From Pseudomonadales bacterium (GTDB lineage Bacteria > Pseudomonadota > Gammaproteobacteria > Pseudomonadales > Pseudohongiellaceae): DNA of 64,000 nt. The position numbers were made by a program, and so were the translations under genes. How positions within the stretch are numbered: position 1 is the stretch's first letter; every line of letters begins with the position of its first letter. Shown one piece after another: positions 35,609 to 42,518 of this stretch. A model generated the notes under the pieces. That model did not search any database and was not told the DNA's origin. It worked only from the letters and a program-made list of their open reading frames with translations. The DNA lies in contig JACKOK010000001.1 of assembly GCA_024234365.1 (NCBI GenBank), positions 682,001 through 746,000 of the forward strand. Reading direction: 5' to 3'.

Positions 35609-35651
35609 AGCTCCCCCTGCGCAGCGTCTTCGTGGGACGCCGCCTGTGTCA

Positions 35652-35884
35652 GGCCAAAAAGCAAAAGGCCCCTGAATTCTTTTGGAACTCAGAGGCCTTC
35701 TGGTGTATTCAACTGGAATTGAAAGAAAGGTTTACTCCGGGCAGTTCCTCACTGTGAGCATCGCACAGGTACGCGAAGCCATCGTGTCATGGGACACAAT
35801 GTGCTGCTTGCCGGTGTTGAGATGCTTTGGAGTAAACATTTTAAAAGTCTTCGTTGTTACATATTCGTTGCGTGGATTTCGATG
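35652..35884 (-). ncRNA. Candidate structured leader RNA or small RNA of unknown class
   Basis: A strong promoter (35891-35918) would start a minus-strand RNA near 35884 that ends at a strong intrinsic terminator (35665-35699 plus T-rich tail to 35652). Inside, GTTTACTCC (35829-35837, minus) pairs with GGAGTAAAC (35730-35738), closing a domain of about 90 bases. That domain contains a 9-bp hairpin CATTGTGTC-CCAT-GACACGATG and the small stem CTCAC-A-GTGAG. The RNA ends 44 bases before the MFS start. It may be a transcription attenuator/riboswitch for that gene or an independent sRNA. It does not match guanidine, TPP, cobalamin, fluoride or 6S RNA patterns that I know. Confidence 0.55.
35665..35699 (-). 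terminator. Intrinsic terminator of the leader RNA
   Basis: AAGGCC/GGCCTT and CTGA/TCAG pair with one mismatch between them; on the minus strand the hairpin is followed by TTTTGCTTTTTGG. It precedes the MFS gene. Confidence 0.75.
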
Positions 35885-35890
35885 GCGCGC

Positions 35891-35918
35891 ATTGTAGGCG
35901 CTTCCGTATCCAAGTCAA
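35891..35918 (-). promoter_or_regulatory. Strong sigma-70 promoter, minus strand
   Basis: On the minus strand TTGACT (35918-35913) and TACAAT (35896-35891) are separated by 16 bases, five of six matches in each box. It drives the leader RNA and probably the MFS gene. Confidence 0.7.
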
Positions 35919-35936
35919 GCTTTATGACTGTCTGGT

Positions 35937-36305
35937 TTAAAAAATAGTTTTCGTGCCTGCCACCATAAAAATATAGGCGGCTGTCGCCAGGGCCAGGGCA
36001 AAGGCAATGATGCGTGCCTGGCGTGTTTTGGCCGTGCGCATGACGACCACTCCCAGCCCGATATACACGAACAGGGCCACGATCTTGGCGCCTACCCACG
36101 GTGCGACCCAAGGATACTGCCCTGACATCACAACCAGTGTGATTGCACTCACAAGCAACACGGTATCGATGATATGAGGCAGCACTTTGACCAGTTTTTT
36201 CTCCACCAGGGCAGATTCGTTGATCTTCAGAATGCCACGGGCAAGAAAGCCCAGTACGGAAATCATGGCGCAGCTCATGTGAATGATTTTGATCAGGGTA
36301 TACAT
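35937..36305 (-). CDS. SirB2-family small membrane protein
   Basis: This 122-residue protein has four hydrophobic helices (about residues 4-24, 45-62, 73-90, 98-116) and the start MYTLIKIIHMSCAMISVLGF, matching SirB-type proteins with a histidine in the first helix. SirB2 has been linked to invasion gene expression in Salmonella, but the biochemical function is not established. The gene is alone; the next promoter begins only about 20 bases past its stop. Confidence 0.75.
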   Translation of the reverse strand: MYTLIKIIHMSCAMISVLGFLARGILKINESALVEKKLVKVLPHIIDTVLLVSAITLVVMSGQYPWVAPWVGAKIVALFVYIGLGVVVMRTAKTRQARIIAFALALATAAYIFMVAGTKTIF

Positions 36306-36477
36306 GGGGAAGGTTTCTCCATCGGCTGAGTTTGGTGTCCGGAAAAGGTGAGGGCGATCATAGAGGAAAAGGCAGCGGATGGGAAAAGCTTTCGCCTGTG
36401 TTTGCTGTTCTGCATGGATGTGGAGCGGGAGCTAAAACAGTCGCTGTCGAGTAACGTTCCGCAGGGAGTGGTGCGGA

Positions 36478-37218
36478 TTACTGGGTGAAAGAGCGTCGCA
36501 GCTGAGCGGGCTGCGGTGCGGCGGGGGCGGTGGAGTTTTCGCTGTTGTTACGGACTTCGTCCAGCCAGGGTTGCAGCTCACCCCAGTTGATGGGGAAGAC
36601 ATGATTGGCATCGGGTTCCAGCCTGGCGTTGACGCGTGCTCCGGCAGCCTCCAGTTCCGCTTTCAGTTGCGGCAGCAGTCGGTTCCAGCGCAGGAAGTCG
36701 TTCTCGCCGATGCGCAGGTAAACAGGCAGGCCCTGGAAGTTGCCGATGTTCTCGCTGTCCTTGATGATGCCGGGCACGGCGACCACGCCGAAATACTTCT
36801 CCGGGTGGCGGCTGGCGATCTCCAGGGCAGAGCTGCCACCGTTGGAGACCCCGACCAGCAGGCTTTTGCCGTGCTCGATCTCTGCAATATTCTGCTGCAG
36901 GTCGGCAATGACCTCGGGAATGCTTTCACCTATTTTGCCGAAAAAGCCGTTGCCGTCCGGTGATACGGGAACCGCAATGGCCCAGCCCCGGTTGGCCAGT
37001 TCGTGCCCCAGCCAGAACTGTGCCCGCACAATGTATTCGGTGGCACTGCCGCCGGACATCAGCACGCTCAGGGGCCAGGGGCCTTCACCGGCATTTTTGG
37101 GGTAAAACAGGAAGACCTTGATGCTGCTGCCATCATCCAGCGTCACATACTTTTCCTCTGCCCGCAGAAAACCGGGCAGCAGGCAAAGCAGAAACAGGAT
37201 GACAGTGAGTGCGCGCAC
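36478..37218 (-). CDS. Secreted alpha/beta hydrolase
   Basis: GTG 37218 is the best start because a signal peptide (VRALTVILFLLCLLPGFLRA) begins there; the open frame continues upstream over the neighbouring gene without meaning. The 246-residue product has the nucleophile elbow GVSNGGS (Ser near residue 125), an acid strand (YLRIGEND) and the catalytic-type His in DANHVFP. The substrate is unknown; the fold is that of esterase/depolymerase-like hydrolases (PhaC-depolymerase or dienelactone hydrolase-like). Starting on GTG with only a weak ribosome site is noteworthy. Confidence 0.7.
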   Translation of the reverse strand: MRALTVILFLLCLLPGFLRAEEKYVTLDDGSSIKVFLFYPKNAGEGPWPLSVLMSGGSATEYIVRAQFWLGHELANRGWAIAVPVSPDGNGFFGKIGESIPEVIADLQQNIAEIEHGKSLLVGVSNGGSSALEIASRHPEKYFGVVAVPGIIKDSENIGNFQGLPVYLRIGENDFLRWNRLLPQLKAELEAAGARVNARLEPDANHVFPINWGELQPWLDEVRNNSENSTAPAAPQPAQLRRSFTQ

Positions 37219-37328
37219 AATAAATAAAGACCTGGAAAATATGAGGAGGAGTCTAGCAGTTTCTTTCCTGGCCGTGGCGGCAAAATCGATGGAACGAAGG
37301 GCTGTGGCGAACAGTGGCCTGCTGGCTG

Positions 37329-39533
37329 TCAGGCTTCGCGCAGCAGGGAGACGCGAACCGACTTGAAGGCCGGGGTGCGGCTGCGCGGGTCGCTGCTCAG
37401 GGGAATCAGTACATTGGCTTCGGGAAAGTAGCACATGAGATTGCCGGGGCGGATATTAAAGGCTTTGACCCGTAGCCCCGTCATTTTTCCGGTGTCATTG
37501 CTCAGGGAGACCACGGTGTCCTCCGTCAGCCCCTCCCGTTTCATGTCCTGTGGATGCATCAGCACCACCTGACGTGACTGCTGCCCGCGGTAGACATCGC
37601 GATCCGTGTAGACGATGGTATTGAACTGCCCTTCACTGCGCACGCTGGTCAGGGTGTACTGGTCGTCCTGAAGCGCCGGGCGGGCTGTCCGGGACGGGAT
37701 GCGCAGGCTGGCACGGCCATCGGTTGTGGCAAAGCGGGGTGTGTCCAGATGACGCCCCTCGACGTGAAATTCCTCCCGGCTGGCGTCCAGCGTGTCCATG
37801 GCCGCGTAGCCGGGAATGATCCTGGCAATGGCGCGGCGAATCTCCCGGTGTTGCTGAAACACACCGAAGTCGAGCGTGTCGCGGGGGATCACGGCGGCGG
37901 CAATGCGGCTGATGATGTCCACCTCCGAGAGCAGCCCGGCAATGCGCTCGAAGCCGCCATCACTCATGCGCACAAAATTGAACATCGATTCCTGGGTGGT
38001 GGGCTGCTGCTCCTCATCACGCACCCGGATGGGCAGCACCAGGCATTCTTCGCCAATGCCATGCACATGGCCGAGGTTGAGTGTGGAGCTGATCTGTACC
38101 TTGAAGGGAATCGCAGCCAGGGCGGCATCGGCGAAGGCCGAGTCCGGGCTGGCGGCATAGAGATTGCCGCCCAGCGCAAAGGCCAGGTCGATTCTGCCAT
38201 CGCGTGCCGCCTCCATGCAGGCCAGGGTGTCCATGCCGGGGGTGGTGGGCAGGCGGATACCCAGTTCGCGTTCCATGGCGGTGAAAATCTGTTCTTTCAG
38301 TGCCGGCGTGACCCCCATGGAGCCAACCCCCTGCACATTGCTGTGCCCGCGCAGTGGCAACAAGCCTGCACCCGGTTTGCCGACCATGCCGAGCAGCAGG
38401 GCGAGATTGCTGATGGCCTCGACATTCTCGACGCCGTGCTGGTGGTGGGTGATGCCCATGCCCCAGCTGAACACCGCGCAAGTGGAGCGGGCCAGCAGGG
38501 CGGCGATTTCCCGCATGCGCTCCTCGCTGACACCGGCTTCCTGTGTCAGGGTGGACCAGCTCTGCCCATCGAGATGCTGACGATAGGCGGCAAGCCCGTT
38601 CACATGGGCGTCGAGATAGGAGCGATCTTCGCTTTCGGTCTCCAGCAACGCCTTGGCCAGGCCCTGCAGCAGGGCCAGATCGCCCCCCACATGCGGTTGT
38701 ACATACTGTGAGGCGACCGGTACGCCCCCGGCGATCATGGTGCGCAGCAGGCTCGGAGAGGCAAAACGCAGCAGGCCGGGTTCTTCGGCGGGGTTGATGA
38801 CGATGACCTGGCCGCCCCGGCGACGACACTCGATCAGCACCTTCAGAAAACGGGGGTGATTGGAGGCCGGGTTGGCGCCGATGACCACGATGGTATCGGC
38901 CAGATGCAGGTCCTGATACTGCACGGTGGCTGTGCCGGTGCCGATACTGGCCTGCAGCCCTACGCCCGAGGCCTGGTGACAATAATAGGAGCAGTTGTTG
39001 ACGTGGTTGCTGCCGAACAGGCGCGCAAACAGCTGCAGAATGAATGCCGCCTCGTTGGAGGAACGGCCGGAGCTGTAGAAGAAGCTGCGCTGCGGGTCGG
39101 TGCCCTGCAGGCGTTCGCTGATCATCTGCAGCGCGGTGTTCATGTCGATGATACGGTAGCGGTCTGCTCCCGGAGCCTTGTACAGCGGATGTGCGAGGCG
39201 ACCCAGTGCTTCCAGTTCCCGGCCGCTCAGACGGCGCAACTCCGCCAGGCTGTTATCGCTGAAAATGGCGGCGGGAATCGGCGGGCGCAGATCGCCGGAC
39301 TGGGCCTGAATGTTTTTGTTGCAGATTTCGATGCCGTGGCTGTATTCGTTGTGCAAGCCGCCACGCTGTCCGCCGGTGCCGAAGGCGCAGGCCTTGCAGG
39401 TGTTTTTTGAGCGCACTGTCTGCATGAGGCGGTGCGGGCCAACATCCCCCGCGATGGACAGGACATACTGCACGGCCTTGAGGCCACCGCCAACGGGCAG
39501 TTTGTCCGGTTTCTCTGAGGAGGAGGTGCTCAT
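37329..39533 (-). CDS. Molybdopterin oxidoreductase, YdeP/FdhF-like
   Basis: The start at 39533 (MSTSSSEKPD, with AGGAAA upstream) gives 734 residues. It belongs to the TIGR01701 group of molybdopterin guanine dinucleotide enzymes. Near the N-terminus CKACAFGTGGQRGG replaces the 4Fe-4S-type cysteine set of formate dehydrogenases. Then come SSGRSSNEAAF, IGANPASNHPRFLK, a GHSNVQG motif and the C-terminal dinucleotide-binding domain ending in YFPEANVLIPLSSDP. These enzymes are annotated as formate dehydrogenase-like but many are untested. A small membrane protein gene lies immediately upstream. FdhD, which usually helps such enzymes, is not in the window. Confidence 0.88.
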   Translation of the reverse strand: MSTSSSEKPDKLPVGGGLKAVQYVLSIAGDVGPHRLMQTVRSKNTCKACAFGTGGQRGGLHNEYSHGIEICNKNIQAQSGDLRPPIPAAIFSDNSLAELRRLSGRELEALGRLAHPLYKAPGADRYRIIDMNTALQMISERLQGTDPQRSFFYSSGRSSNEAAFILQLFARLFGSNHVNNCSYYCHQASGVGLQASIGTGTATVQYQDLHLADTIVVIGANPASNHPRFLKVLIECRRRGGQVIVINPAEEPGLLRFASPSLLRTMIAGGVPVASQYVQPHVGGDLALLQGLAKALLETESEDRSYLDAHVNGLAAYRQHLDGQSWSTLTQEAGVSEERMREIAALLARSTCAVFSWGMGITHHQHGVENVEAISNLALLLGMVGKPGAGLLPLRGHSNVQGVGSMGVTPALKEQIFTAMERELGIRLPTTPGMDTLACMEAARDGRIDLAFALGGNLYAASPDSAFADAALAAIPFKVQISSTLNLGHVHGIGEECLVLPIRVRDEEQQPTTQESMFNFVRMSDGGFERIAGLLSEVDIISRIAAAVIPRDTLDFGVFQQHREIRRAIARIIPGYAAMDTLDASREEFHVEGRHLDTPRFATTDGRASLRIPSRTARPALQDDQYTLTSVRSEGQFNTIVYTDRDVYRGQQSRQVVLMHPQDMKREGLTEDTVVSLSNDTGKMTGLRVKAFNIRPGNLMCYFPEANVLIPLSSDPRSRTPAFKSVRVSLLREA

Positions 39534-39544
39534 CTGCGGTTTCC

Positions 39545-39925
39545 TTACAGGCCGATGACTTCCATGCGTTCGCTCGCGGCAACCGTGACACGCACGCCAT
39601 CCGCCGTGGTGAAGGCGCGTGCCTCCAGTTGCCCCTTGGGTACCTGATAACGCACGGGCTCCTGATTGCCATCGCGGTGCAGAATGACAGTGACAAGGCT
39701 GTGTTCGTCCTGCCAGCGCTCGTAATAGAGGTAGGCCCCGGTGCCCAGCATCAGGGCCAGGAACAGATAGGCCGCAAAGCGGTAATCGTTCAGGGGCGGT
39801 GGTGTGGACGGGCGGGTGGCCGATGTTGCCTGGCTGCGCTGCCGCTGCTCCTGCTCGCGGTGGCGGCGAATCCACACGAGGCCCAGCAATACGATGAGAA
39901 TGGTCAGGACTATCTTGCCAAGCAT
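39545..39925 (-). CDS. Small membrane protein upstream of the molybdoenzyme gene
   Basis: This 126-residue protein has an N-terminal helix (MLGKIVLTILIVLLGLVWI), a polar linker rich in Gln/Ser/Thr/Pro, a second helix (FAAYLFLALMLGTGAYLYY, about residues 50-68) and a soluble C-terminus (about 75-126) that looks beta-rich. It ends 11 bases before the molybdopterin oxidoreductase start, so the pair is co-transcribed. I do not know its function; it may anchor the enzyme or help deliver electrons. Confidence 0.7.
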   Translation of the reverse strand: MLGKIVLTILIVLLGLVWIRRHREQEQRQRSQATSATRPSTPPPLNDYRFAAYLFLALMLGTGAYLYYERWQDEHSLVTVILHRDGNQEPVRYQVPKGQLEARAFTTADGVRVTVAASERMEVIGL

Positions 39926-40115
39926 GGGGGGGCACTACTCCATCAAAGGGCTGCCCGGCATCATAGCAGGGCGCTTCGGTTCAAGGCCAGTTGCCTGCCC
40001 GGGGGCGCGATTGTGACTGGCGGCGGGGAGTGCAATAATACCCGGCCGATTTCGCCGTGGACGGTGAAATGCGGGAAGTCCCTGAGAATATTCAATAAAA
40101 ATAATGAGGAATTCC

Positions 40116-41138
40116 ATGAAAGCTGTTGGCGTACACAACTCTCTTCCCGTGACTGATCCGGCGGCCCTTGAAGATGTCGAGGTGGCCACTCCCGGCGCAA
40201 GCGGGCGTTCCCTGCTGGTGCGGGTGCGCGCTGTCTCGGTCAACCCGGTGGACACCAAGATCCGTCTAAGCGCTGGCAGTCGCCTGGAAGTGCCCCGCAT
40301 CCTGGGCTGGGACTGTGCTGGCGTGGTGGAGGCAGTCGGAGAGGGCTGCAGCCTGTTTCAGCCTGGCGATGAGGTCTACTACGCGGGTGACGTGACCAAG
40401 GCAGGGTGCAACAGCGAATACCATCTGATCGATGAGCGCCTGGTGGGGAAAAAACCGGCATCGCTCTCCTTTGACGATGCGGCGGCCATGCCATTGACCA
40501 CGATCACGGCCTGGGAGGCGCTGTTCGAGCGCCTGGCCATTCCCCGCAATGCAACGGCGAATGCCGGGTGCAGCATTCTGATCATTGGGGGTGCCGGTGG
40601 CGTGGGCTCCATTGCCATCCAGCTGGCAAAGATGGCCGGCCTGAGCGTTGTGGCAACGGCCTCGCGTCCCGAGACCGAACAGTGGTGCCGGGAGATGGGC
40701 GCAGACGAGGTGATCAATCACCGCGAGGAGATCGCCGACGAATGCAGGCGGGTGGGGCTGGAAAACCTGGACTATATTCTTTGCCTGGTGGGCACGGCGC
40801 AGCATTGGCGCAGCATGGCCGATGTCATCAAGCCCCAGGGTCGGCTGTGCCTGATAGTGGATACCGAATCCAATCAGCCGGTGAACATCAATCTGTTCAA
40901 GCCCAAGAGTGTGGCGATTGCCTGGGAGTTCATGTTTACCCGGGCCCGCTTCCAGACGCCGGACATGGACGAGCAGGGCAAGCTGCTGAATATGGCTGCC
41001 AGCCTGCTGGACGCCGGGGTGCTGCGCCATACCCGCACGGAGCATTACGGGGTGCTGAATGCCGAAAACCTGCTGAAGGCGCATGCCAAGGTGGAGTCCG
41101 GCACCATGATGGGCAAGCTGGTGTTGTCGGTGGAGTAA
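40116..41138 (+). CDS. Zinc-type alcohol dehydrogenase / quinone oxidoreductase-like protein
   Basis: ATG 40116 follows ATGAGGAATT and gives 340 residues. The medium-chain dehydrogenase core shows the nucleotide motif IIGGAGGVGSIAIQLA (about residues 151-166) and the N-terminal SVNPVDTKIR / LGWDCAGVVEAVG. It lacks the full catalytic zinc ligand set of alcohol dehydrogenases, which suits the NADPH-dependent quinone-reductase-like group (TIGR02817-type). The substrate is unknown. It stands after a gap of 180 bases. Confidence 0.88.
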   Translation: MKAVGVHNSLPVTDPAALEDVEVATPGASGRSLLVRVRAVSVNPVDTKIRLSAGSRLEVPRILGWDCAGVVEAVGEGCSLFQPGDEVYYAGDVTKAGCNSEYHLIDERLVGKKPASLSFDDAAAMPLTTITAWEALFERLAIPRNATANAGCSILIIGGAGGVGSIAIQLAKMAGLSVVATASRPETEQWCREMGADEVINHREEIADECRRVGLENLDYILCLVGTAQHWRSMADVIKPQGRLCLIVDTESNQPVNINLFKPKSVAIAWEFMFTRARFQTPDMDEQGKLLNMAASLLDAGVLRHTRTEHYGVLNAENLLKAHAKVESGTMMGKLVLSVE

Positions 41139-41150
41139 GTCAGGGATATA

Positions 41151-41178
41151 TCGCCTGCAGGGCAGGCTCCCACAGGAG
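41151..41178 (+). repeat. REP-like palindrome, copy 4
   Basis: TCGCCTGCAGGGCAGGCTCC followed by CACAGGAG is the inverse of copy 3 with one change. Its AGGAG tail lies 7 bases before ATG 41185, so the repeat supplies the ribosome site of that gene. Confidence 0.65.
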
Positions 41179-41184
41179 AGAGCA

Positions 41185-41403
41185 ATGGACAAAATGATCG
41201 GGATTCTGCAATTGCTGTTCGCAGGGGTGTTTGGCGCCATGGCCATTGGCACACTGATCAATATGCTGTTTATCTTCACCCGTCCCGAGACCATCTCTGT
41301 GGTCAATGCCATGGTGGGGCAGACCCTGATGGTGATATGCCTGCTGGCCATTGCCCGCATCCTGTTCCGCAAGGGTTCCCTGCGGGTGCGCCCCCCGGAA
41401 TAA
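41185..41403 (+). CDS. Two-helix small membrane protein
   Basis: This 72-residue protein begins MDKMIGILQLLFAGVFGAMA, has two hydrophobic helices (about residues 5-30 and 41-59) and a basic C-terminus (FRKGSLRVRPPE). The ribosome site AGGAG lies inside the REP-like element immediately upstream. It has no recognised family. It precedes ribF in the same direction but the ribF promoter lies between them. Confidence 0.65.
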   Translation: MDKMIGILQLLFAGVFGAMAIGTLINMLFIFTRPETISVVNAMVGQTLMVICLLAIARILFRKGSLRVRPPE

Positions 41404-41406
41404 GTT

Positions 41407-41436
41407 TTGGGGCTGGCCGGAGGATAGGGGTATAAT
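41407..41436 (+). promoter_or_regulatory. Candidate promoter of ribF-ileS-fkpB-ispH
   Basis: TATAAT at 41431-41436 is a perfect -10; TTGGGG at 41407-41412 with 18-base spacing is a plausible -35. It lies 66 bases before the ribF ATG. Confidence 0.55.
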
Positions 41437-41481
41437 CGCGCGCTTTTATTTCCCTTGCATTGTGGTGCGTGTGAACCCGGC

Positions 41482-41505
41482 ATGAGAGTCTTCAACTCAG
41501 CATGA
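41482..41505 (+). other. Seven-codon open frame overlapping the ribF start
   Basis: ATG AGA GTC ... GCA TGA ends with its stop overlapping the ribF ATG as ATGA. The first bases CATGAGAGTC repeat exactly 20 bases later at the ribF start, so this arose by a small duplication. It could couple or restrict ribF translation, or be meaningless. Confidence 0.3.
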
Positions 41506-42461
41506 GAGTCATCGAGAATACAGACGGCTTCCGTGAAGAATACGGTGCCTGTGTAGCAACTATCGGCAAATTCGATGGGGTGCACACCGGGCATCAGCTC
41601 ATTCTGCAGCAGTTGCGTGGCAAGGCGGCAGAGCTTGGTCTGCCGGCGGTGGTCATCCTGATCGAGCCGCACCCCGAAGAATTCTTTGCTGCCTCTCCCC
41701 GGAACTGCCCGGCCCGCCTGAGCGAGCTGGAGGAGAAACTGGAGCTGTTGCAGGCCCAAGGCGTCGATATTGTCTATAAGCTGCGCTTTGATGCGGCATT
41801 GCAAGGGCTCAGTGCCCAGGCCTATATCGAGAACATCCTGATCGACGGACTGGGGATTGCGGCCCTTATCATCGGCAATGACTTTCGTTTCGGGAACCAA
41901 CGGCTCGGCGATTTCGCCCTGCTGGAGTCTTATGCCGGACGTGAAGGTTTTGAACTGATTGAGTCCGCCAGTTGCGAGCACGAGGGAGTGCGTATCAGCA
42001 GCACCTATGTGCGCCAGCAACTGCAGGCGGGGAATTTTGATCTGGTGGAACTGCTGCTCAACCGCCCCTATGCGATTTCAGGCACGGTGGTGCAGGGGCA
42101 GCAGCTTGGGCGGGACCTGGGCTTTCCCACCTGCAATGTGAAACTCAATCGCAAGTGTCTGCCCCTGCACGGGGTGTATGCCTGCGAGGTGCAGGTGGAC
42201 AATGCGGACATGGCGCAGCGCCTGTTGAAGGGGGCCGCCAATATTGGTTACCGGCCGACGGTGTCGGATGAGCTGCGGCCGGTGCTGGAGGTCCATTTGC
42301 TGGATTTTGACAGTGATATCTATGGGGAGCGAATTACCGTGATTTTTCGCAAAAAAATTCGGGAGGAACGAAAGTTTGAGAACCTGCAGGCTCTTCAGAC
42401 TTGCATCGCTATTGATGTTCAGACCGTACGCGATTACTTCGCCAAGGATATGCCCCTGTAG
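41502..42461 (+). CDS. ribF: Bifunctional riboflavin kinase / FAD synthetase
   Basis: The 319-residue enzyme phosphorylates riboflavin to FMN and adenylates FMN to FAD. The N-terminal nucleotidyltransferase domain shows IGKFDGVHTGHQ (about residues 21-32) and ISSTYVRQQL. The C-terminal kinase domain shows GRDLGFPTCNV (near 203-213) and a GVYACEV strand. It is the first gene of the conserved block with ileS, fkpB and ispH; ileS follows after 57 bases. murJ and rpsT, which often precede ribF, are not here. Confidence 0.97.
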   Translation: MRVIENTDGFREEYGACVATIGKFDGVHTGHQLILQQLRGKAAELGLPAVVILIEPHPEEFFAASPRNCPARLSELEEKLELLQAQGVDIVYKLRFDAALQGLSAQAYIENILIDGLGIAALIIGNDFRFGNQRLGDFALLESYAGREGFELIESASCEHEGVRISSTYVRQQLQAGNFDLVELLLNRPYAISGTVVQGQQLGRDLGFPTCNVKLNRKCLPLHGVYACEVQVDNADMAQRLLKGAANIGYRPTVSDELRPVLEVHLLDFDSDIYGERITVIFRKKIREERKFENLQALQTCIAIDVQTVRDYFAKDMPL

Positions 42462-42518
42462 CGCGAGTGCGCCGGGTGCGAAAAATCACTGCAGTACACA
42501 GAAATACAGGTATGTGAA

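Noticed and set aside
35857..35897. Leader peptide MRAIEIHATNM before the MFS gene
   Set aside because: Its ATG overlaps the -10 box of the predicted promoter, so the message would not include it.
36478..37434. Longer version of the secreted hydrolase starting at 37434
   Set aside because: The extra 72 residues overlap the end of the molybdoenzyme gene and hide the signal peptide inside the protein.
41404..41501. FMN riboswitch before ribF
   Set aside because: The leader is under 70 bases after the probable promoter and lacks the RFN-element motifs.
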